Of a DNA stretch of 64,000 nucleotides, positions 60,119 to 64,000 are shown piece by piece. This DNA comes from Streptomyces sp. NBC_00154. GTDB lineage: Bacteria; Actinomycetota; Actinomycetes; Streptomycetales; Streptomycetaceae. The DNA is taken from contig NZ_JAPEMI010000001.1 in NCBI RefSeq assembly GCF_026342835.1, forward strand, positions 5,586,501 to 5,650,500, given 5' to 3'. Made by a program: the position numbers and the translations under genes. How positions within the stretch are numbered: the stretch's first letter is position 1; every line of letters begins with the position of its first letter. The notes below the pieces were generated by a model. The model made no database searches and had not been told where the DNA came from. It was given only the letters and a program-made list of their open reading frames with translations.

Positions 60119-61366
60119 GTGGACGAGAGCGGCGACAGCGGCCGGCCGCAGCCCGGCGCAGGGGGAACCGACCCCGCCGCGCCCGAGAAGGGCAAACCGC
60201 AACGCCCCCGAGAGCCGGGCGGCGGCCTGCTGATGGGCCGCCCCTTCGGTGTGCCGGTATACGTCGCACCCAGCTGGTTCCTCGTCGCGGCGCTCATCAC
60301 CTGGGTCTTCGGCGGCCAGCTCGACCGGGTGCTGCCCGAGCTGGGCACGGCCCGCTATCTCGTCTCCCTCTTCTTCGCGATCGCCTTCTACGCCTCCGTA
60401 CTCGTGCACGAGCTCGCCCACACCGTGGTCGCACTCCGCTACAAGCTCCCCGTGCGCCGCATCCAGCTGCAGTTCTTCGGCGGTGTCTCCGAGATCGAGA
60501 AGGAGTCCGAGACCCCCGGCCGCGAATTCCTCCTCGCCTTCGTCGGCCCGCTCCTCTCGCTGGTCCTCGCCGGCGTCTTCTACCTCGGCATGAAGTTCGT
60601 CGAACCCGGCACCGTCCCCGGTGTCCTGCTCGCCGGGCTGATGATCTCCAACCTCATCGTCGCCGCCTTCAACCTGCTGCCGGGGCTGCCGCTCGACGGC
60701 GGCCGCATGCTCCGGGCCGTCGTCTGGAAGATCACCGGACGCCCCATGAGCGGCACCGTCGCCGCGGCCTGGGTCGGCCGCGCCCTCGCCGTCAGCGTCC
60801 TCATCGGACTCCCGCTCCTCACCCAGACCGGGGGGTTCGGGAACAACACCGACGACATCAGCGGCATGGACACCGTCACCGACGCCCTGCTCGCCGCGAT
60901 CCTCTGCGCCATCATCTGGACCGGGGCGGGCAACAGCCTGCGGATGGCCCGCCTGCGCGAACACCTCCCCGAGCTGCGCGCCCGCACCCTGACCCGACGC
61001 GCCGTCCCCGTCGAGGCCGCCACCCCGCTCTCCGAGGCGCTGCGCCGGGCCAACGAGGCGGGCGCCCGTGCGCTCGTCGTCGTCGACGGGCACGGCGACC
61101 CCAAGGCCGTCGTCCGCGAGGCCGCCATCGGCTCGGTCCCCGAACACCGCCGCCCCTGGGTTGCGGTGAGCGCCCTCGCCCAGGACCTCACCGACGGCAT
61201 GAAGATCTCCGTCGAGCTGTCCGGGGAGACGCTCCTGGACACGCTCAGGGCCAGCCCGGCCACCGAGTACCTCGTCCTGGAGGAGACCGGCGAGATCTAC
61301 GGCGTCCTGTCCACCGCCGACGTCGAACGCGCGTTCGTCGCCGCCATGGCCCGCCCCGCAGCCTGA
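60119..61366 (+). CDS. Site-2 protease, M50 family, with CBS domain
   Basis: Intramembrane zinc protease of 415 residues. It has an N-terminal soluble Pro/Gly-rich stretch, then helices with the zinc motif HELAH (H97, E98, H101) and the third ligand D193 in NLLPGLPLDGGRML. After the membrane part comes a pair of CBS-like regions (about 295-410), a common layout for actinobacterial SpoIVFB-like proteins. GTG 60119 is chosen because GAAGGGA is 8 nt upstream; ATG 60083 would add 12 residues. Role in regulated cleavage of a membrane-bound factor is known for the family; the substrate is not known here. Confidence 0.9.
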   Translation: MDESGDSGRPQPGAGGTDPAAPEKGKPQRPREPGGGLLMGRPFGVPVYVAPSWFLVAALITWVFGGQLDRVLPELGTARYLVSLFFAIAFYASVLVHELAHTVVALRYKLPVRRIQLQFFGGVSEIEKESETPGREFLLAFVGPLLSLVLAGVFYLGMKFVEPGTVPGVLLAGLMISNLIVAAFNLLPGLPLDGGRMLRAVVWKITGRPMSGTVAAAWVGRALAVSVLIGLPLLTQTGGFGNNTDDISGMDTVTDALLAAILCAIIWTGAGNSLRMARLREHLPELRARTLTRRAVPVEAATPLSEALRRANEAGARALVVVDGHGDPKAVVREAAIGSVPEHRRPWVAVSALAQDLTDGMKISVELSGETLLDTLRASPATEYLVLEETGEIYGVLSTADVERAFVAAMARPAA

Positions 61367-61406
61367 GCCGCTCCGGGCGGGCGGTCGGAGCCCCGGGAAA
61401 CACCGG

Positions 61407-61412
61407 TACGCT
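61407..61412 (+). promoter_or_regulatory. -10 box of a leaderless trmI promoter
   Basis: TACGCT ends 6 nt before the ATG at 61419. Confidence 0.5.
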
Positions 61413-61418
61413 GGTCAC

Positions 61419-62324
61419 ATGTCTGAACCGACCGGTGCCGCCCGCCGACGTGGGCCCTTCAAGGTCGGGGACCAGGTCCAGCTCACCGACCCCAAGGGAC
61501 GCCACTACACCTTCACGCTCGAAGCCGGAAAGAACTTCCACACCCACAAGGGTTCTTTCCCGCACGACGAGCTGATCGGTGCGCCCGAGGGCAGTGTGGT
61601 CCGAACCACGGGAAACGTCGCCTATCTCGCGCTGCGCCCCCTGCTCCCCGACTACGTCCTGTCCATGCCCCGCGGCGCCGCCGTGGTCTACCCCAAGGAC
61701 GCGGGGCAGATCCTGGCGTTCGCCGACATCTTCCCCGGCGCCCGCGTCGTGGAGGCCGGGGTCGGCTCCGGCTCGCTCTCCACCTTCCTGCTCCGCGCCA
61801 TCGGCGACCAGGGCATGCTGCACTCGTACGAGCGCCGCGAGGACTTCGCCGAGATCGCCCAGCAGAACGTCGAGCGCTACTTCGGTGAGCCGCACCCCGC
61901 GTGGCAGCTCACCGTCGGCGACCTCCAGGACAACCTGTCGGACACGGACGTCGACCGGGTCATCCTCGACATGCTCGCCCCCTGGGAGTGCCTGGACGCC
62001 GTCGCCAAGGCGCTCGTGCCGGGCGGAATCCTCTGCGCGTACGTCGCCACCACGACCCAGCTCGCCCGGACCGTCGAGTCCATCCGTGAGATGGGCTGCT
62101 TCGCCGAGCCGCAGCCCTGGGAATCGATGATCCGCAACTGGCACGTCGAGGGCCTGGCCGTCCGCCCGGACCACCGCATGATCGGCCACACCGGCTTCCT
62201 CGTCACCGCCCGGCGCCTCGCCGACGGCGTGGAGGCCCCGCTGCGCCGCCGTCGGCCCGCCAAGGGCGCCTACGGTGAGGACTACGACGGCCCCGGCAGC
62301 CAGAGCGGCTCCTCCCGCGGCTGA
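61419..62324 (+). CDS. trmI: tRNA (adenine(58)-N1)-methyltransferase, TrmI family
   Basis: SAM-dependent methyltransferase of 301 residues that modifies A58 in the tRNA T-loop. The N-terminal beta domain (GPFKVGDQVQLTDPKGRHYTF) precedes the Rossmann domain with motif I VVEAGVGSGSLSTFLLRAIG and the motif-IV region VDRVILDMLAPWE. This matches the actinobacterial TrmI pattern. The conserved neighbour of the proteasome region in this phylum is this enzyme, and ARC follows about 1.4 kb downstream. Probably leaderless, and followed by a very strong terminator. Confidence 0.94.
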   Translation: MSEPTGAARRRGPFKVGDQVQLTDPKGRHYTFTLEAGKNFHTHKGSFPHDELIGAPEGSVVRTTGNVAYLALRPLLPDYVLSMPRGAAVVYPKDAGQILAFADIFPGARVVEAGVGSGSLSTFLLRAIGDQGMLHSYERREDFAEIAQQNVERYFGEPHPAWQLTVGDLQDNLSDTDVDRVILDMLAPWECLDAVAKALVPGGILCAYVATTTQLARTVESIREMGCFAEPQPWESMIRNWHVEGLAVRPDHRMIGHTGFLVTARRLADGVEAPLRRRRPAKGAYGEDYDGPGSQSGSSRG

Positions 62325-62340
62325 CCCCGCACAACGCACC

Positions 62341-62394
62341 GGCGCCGCCGCCGAGTTCCCGGACCGACCCGGGAACTCGGCGGCGGCGCCTTTT
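62341..62394 (+). terminator. Strong intrinsic terminator after trmI
   Basis: A perfect 22-bp stem (62341-62362 with 62369-62390, loop ACCGAC) is followed by TTTT. It is the longest perfect hairpin I see in the window. Confidence 0.95.
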
Positions 62395-62580
62395 CGTTGC
62401 CCGCGCGGAGGCTGCCGGCACGGGACCACCCGCCGGGAATCGGGATCCGTACCGACCCCACCGTTCCGCTGCCCTGTGAGGTATGGCACGATGCTGGCCA
62501 CCCCCACCTACGGCGTACGCCCCACCTGTCCGTCGTCCACGGGCATCGCCGAACCACAGGAACCACAGGAGACATCCCGC

Positions 62581-63162
62581 GTGCAGACCTCCGAGCTCCC
62601 GGACCTCGCGCACACCGACACGACGCCGATGCACTGGCTCGCCACCGCGACCGCCATGGCCGCCGTCATCGCCGGGGCAGGCATGCTCCAGCCCGACGAC
62701 GCGACCGCCTCGGCCTCGACCTCCCACCGCACGACGGCGCAGCACGGCACCGCACCCGTCGCGGCCCCCGATCCGGCCCGTGCGACCTTCCCGCTGCGGT
62801 GCGGGACGGCGGACAGCACCGTTGCCGATCAGGTCCCCGGTGACCTCGACGGCGACGGCCGCCCGGAGACCGTAGCGGTGGTCCACTGCGCGGCCGGATC
62901 CGGTACACCGCCGAGCGGCGTCTACGTCCTCACACAGGGAAGCGGGGCCGCACCCAGGATCGTTGCGACCCTGGTGGACCCCGCGCAGAAGATGAGCGTC
63001 GACGACCTCACCGTGCGTGACGGCGTCATCTCCGCCACGCTTCTCGGCTACTCCTCGGTCGATGTCCCGCGTTGCTGCCCCGACCAGCAGGAAAAGGTGA
63101 CCTGGCAGTGGCGGAACGGCGCCTTCGTCCGTGCCGCGCACCGCGGGACGGGCAGCGCCTGA
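62581..63162 (+). CDS. Exported or membrane-anchored hypothetical protein
   Basis: 193-residue protein with an N-terminal segment that could be a membrane anchor or long signal (MHWLATATAMAAVIAGAGML at about 20-39), a Thr/Ser-rich linker, then an extracytoplasmic domain with VPGDLDGDGRPETVAVVHC, an FG-GAP/EF-hand-like calcium-type loop. Cysteines (C in PLRCGT, VVHCAA, RCCPDQ) may form disulfides. The GTG at 62581 follows AGGAG. I do not recognise a named family. Confidence 0.75.
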   Translation: MQTSELPDLAHTDTTPMHWLATATAMAAVIAGAGMLQPDDATASASTSHRTTAQHGTAPVAAPDPARATFPLRCGTADSTVADQVPGDLDGDGRPETVAVVHCAAGSGTPPSGVYVLTQGSGAAPRIVATLVDPAQKMSVDDLTVRDGVISATLLGYSSVDVPRCCPDQQEKVTWQWRNGAFVRAAHRGTGSA

Positions 63163-63201
63163 CCGGTCACTGCAGGTAGCGGGCCGGTCGGGCCGACCGG
63201 T

Positions 63202-63513
63202 TCAGGCAGCCTCGGGGCCGTAGATCTCGACCCTGTCCGAAACGCGCCGTACATGAATGCAGTCGCCGGGGCACTCCTTGGCCGAATCGACCACGTCCTG
63301 AAGCAGCGGCAGCGGAACGGGCGTCGTCGCCCCCTTGTCCTGCAGCAGCTCGTCCTCGCTGCTCTTCACATACGCCAGGCCATCGATGTCCAGCTCGAAC
63401 ACCTCGGGTGCGTACTGCACGCAGATGCCGTCCCCGGTGCAGAGGTCCTGGTCGATCCAGACCTCCAGATCCTGCGTGTCGCTGCCGGTCGGGGCGTCCT
63501 GCTGCACGGTCAT
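63202..63513 (-). CDS. Ferredoxin, [3Fe-4S]-type
   Basis: Electron-transfer protein of 103 residues. The cysteine pattern is CTGDGIC (five residues between) and a distant CP in ECPGDC, as in the single-cluster [3Fe-4S] ferredoxins of actinobacteria that serve P450s. The core (WIDQDLCTGDGICVQYAPEVFELDIDGLAYV) is well conserved. ATG 63513 follows AGGAG; the longer frame to 63645 is an artefact. It is encoded between the exported protein and ARC; no P450 is adjacent. Confidence 0.92.
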   Translation of the reverse strand: MTVQQDAPTGSDTQDLEVWIDQDLCTGDGICVQYAPEVFELDIDGLAYVKSSEDELLQDKGATTPVPLPLLQDVVDSAKECPGDCIHVRRVSDRVEIYGPEAA

Positions 63514-63709
63514 TTCTCCTGCCGTTTCCTGCGTATCCGAACCAAAAATGGCCAGCCCTGACGGGTGTTGAACGGTTCGACGATACAACCGGCCGCTTTC
63601 CGATGTTGAAGGGTGGGTATTCCCCTGGCGTGAGGGAGAGCGCAAGGGTGAAGATCGGACACGTCCCGGAGTCTTTGTGATCTAGGGGTTTCAATCACCA
63701 CCCACCCAG

Positions 63710-63715
63710 GTAGGG
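63710..63715 (+). promoter_or_regulatory. -10-like box upstream of arc
   Basis: TAGGGT lies 40 nt before the ARC GTG. A matching -35 is not obvious. Confidence 0.35.
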
Positions 63716-63754
63716 TCAGGAAGCGTCCAGCTCCCCTTGGAGGAGGTGAGGACC

Positions 63755-64000
63755 GTGGCAGCCCACGACGACGACATCAACCGCGGCATCCGGCCCGGGC
63801 GGGGGTCTGAAGACCCAGCCGGCCAGGTCGCCTATCTCGAGCAGGAAATCGCCGTCCTGCGACGTAAGCTCGCCGACTCTCCGCGCCATACGAGGATTCT
63901 CGAAGAGCGGATCGTCGAGTTGCAGACCAACCTCGCAGGCGTCTCAGCACAGAACGAGCGGCTCGCCAACACCCTGCGCGAGGCCCGCGACCAGATCGTC
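63755..64000 (+). CDS. arc: Proteasomal ATPase ARC/Mpa, N-terminal part (runs off window)
   Basis: First 82 codons of the AAA-family proteasome ATPase (ARC, Mpa in mycobacteria), which unfolds pupylated proteins. The N-terminal coiled coil (QVAYLEQEIAVLRRKLADSP, RTRILEERIVELQTNLAGVS in essence) is the part that binds Pup. The GTG at 63755 follows AGGAGGTGAGG. The frame is open to the window end, so the OB and AAA domains lie beyond. This is consistent with a downstream pup-proteasome locus. Confidence 0.92.
   Translation, partial: MAAHDDDINRGIRPGRGSEDPAGQVAYLEQEIAVLRRKLADSPRHTRILEERIVELQTNLAGVSAQNERLANTLREARDQIV

Noticed and set aside
62339..62396. Long perfect inverted repeat as a mobile-element end
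   Set aside because: It lies directly after trmI with a T-run and has no partner copy, so it is a terminator.

Overview
The window is high-GC actinobacterial chromosome and almost certainly Streptomyces. The evidence is third-position G/C codon use, frequent GTG starts, chaplin genes, mycothiol-linked genes (mshC, mycothiol-dependent formaldehyde dehydrogenase), a gylR-glpF-glpK-glpD glycerol operon and the start of the proteasomal ATPase ARC. From memory, the gene order (gntP-gntK-gntR, chaplins, mshC cluster, PAC2, gyl operon, metH, M50 protease, TrmI, ferredoxin, ARC) follows the conserved core order around SCO1680 to SCO1648 of S. coelicolor. I have not checked this against a database.

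Layout. 1-2.4 kb: divergent gluconate uptake and kinase genes with their FadR-type regulator. 2.4-8.4 kb: TetR regulator, amino-acid/amine permease, amidohydrolase, mycothiol-dependent formaldehyde dehydrogenase and a metallo-hydrolase. 8.4-12.9 kb: pseudouridine synthase and a GH2 beta-galactosidase with a LacI-type operator. 12.9-19.2 kb is an accessory, damaged segment. It holds an SDR, a scar of cydB and GH15 fragments in inverted arrangement, an aldose epimerase, and a cation/proton antiporter split by a complete ISL3-type insertion sequence with 24-bp inverted repeats and an 8-bp target duplication. 19.2-22.2 kb: tRNA-Leu(GAG), M20 peptidase and two chaplins. 22.2-37.8 kb: mostly core genes, namely small conserved proteins, a RecD2-like protein that has lost its ATPase motifs, oxidoreductases, CorA, the conserved phosphatase/DUF3090/kinase-like/mshC group, a secreted GH31 enzyme and PAC2. 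37.9-44.7 kb: a probable L-fucose catabolic and ABC-uptake operon with its FadR-type repressor. Repressor and operon share an ACATCNGATGT operator. 44.9-46.5 kb: a decayed TnpB-like gene. 46.8-51.9 kb: glycerol operon. 52-64 kb: metH, phosphatase, orphan peptide-binding lipoprotein, response regulator, RecB-like nuclease, M50 protease, tRNA methyltransferase, exported protein, ferredoxin and the start of ARC.

How the genes work together. Three sugar/polyol modules (gluconate, fucose-like, glycerol) each carry a cognate regulator and visible operator-like repeats. Secreted and cytosolic glycosidases (GH31, GH2) add carbohydrate scavenging. Core genes cover thiol and one-carbon metabolism (mshC, mscR, metH) and the aerial surface (chaplins). 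Many genes appear leaderless, with a TANNNT -10 box 6-7 nt before the ATG. Strong GC-rich hairpins separate most transcription units. I see no CRISPR array, prophage or antibiotic cluster. The most unusual items are the degenerate RecD2-like protein, the fucose-type regulon architecture, the inverted GH15 scar and the IS-split antiporter.
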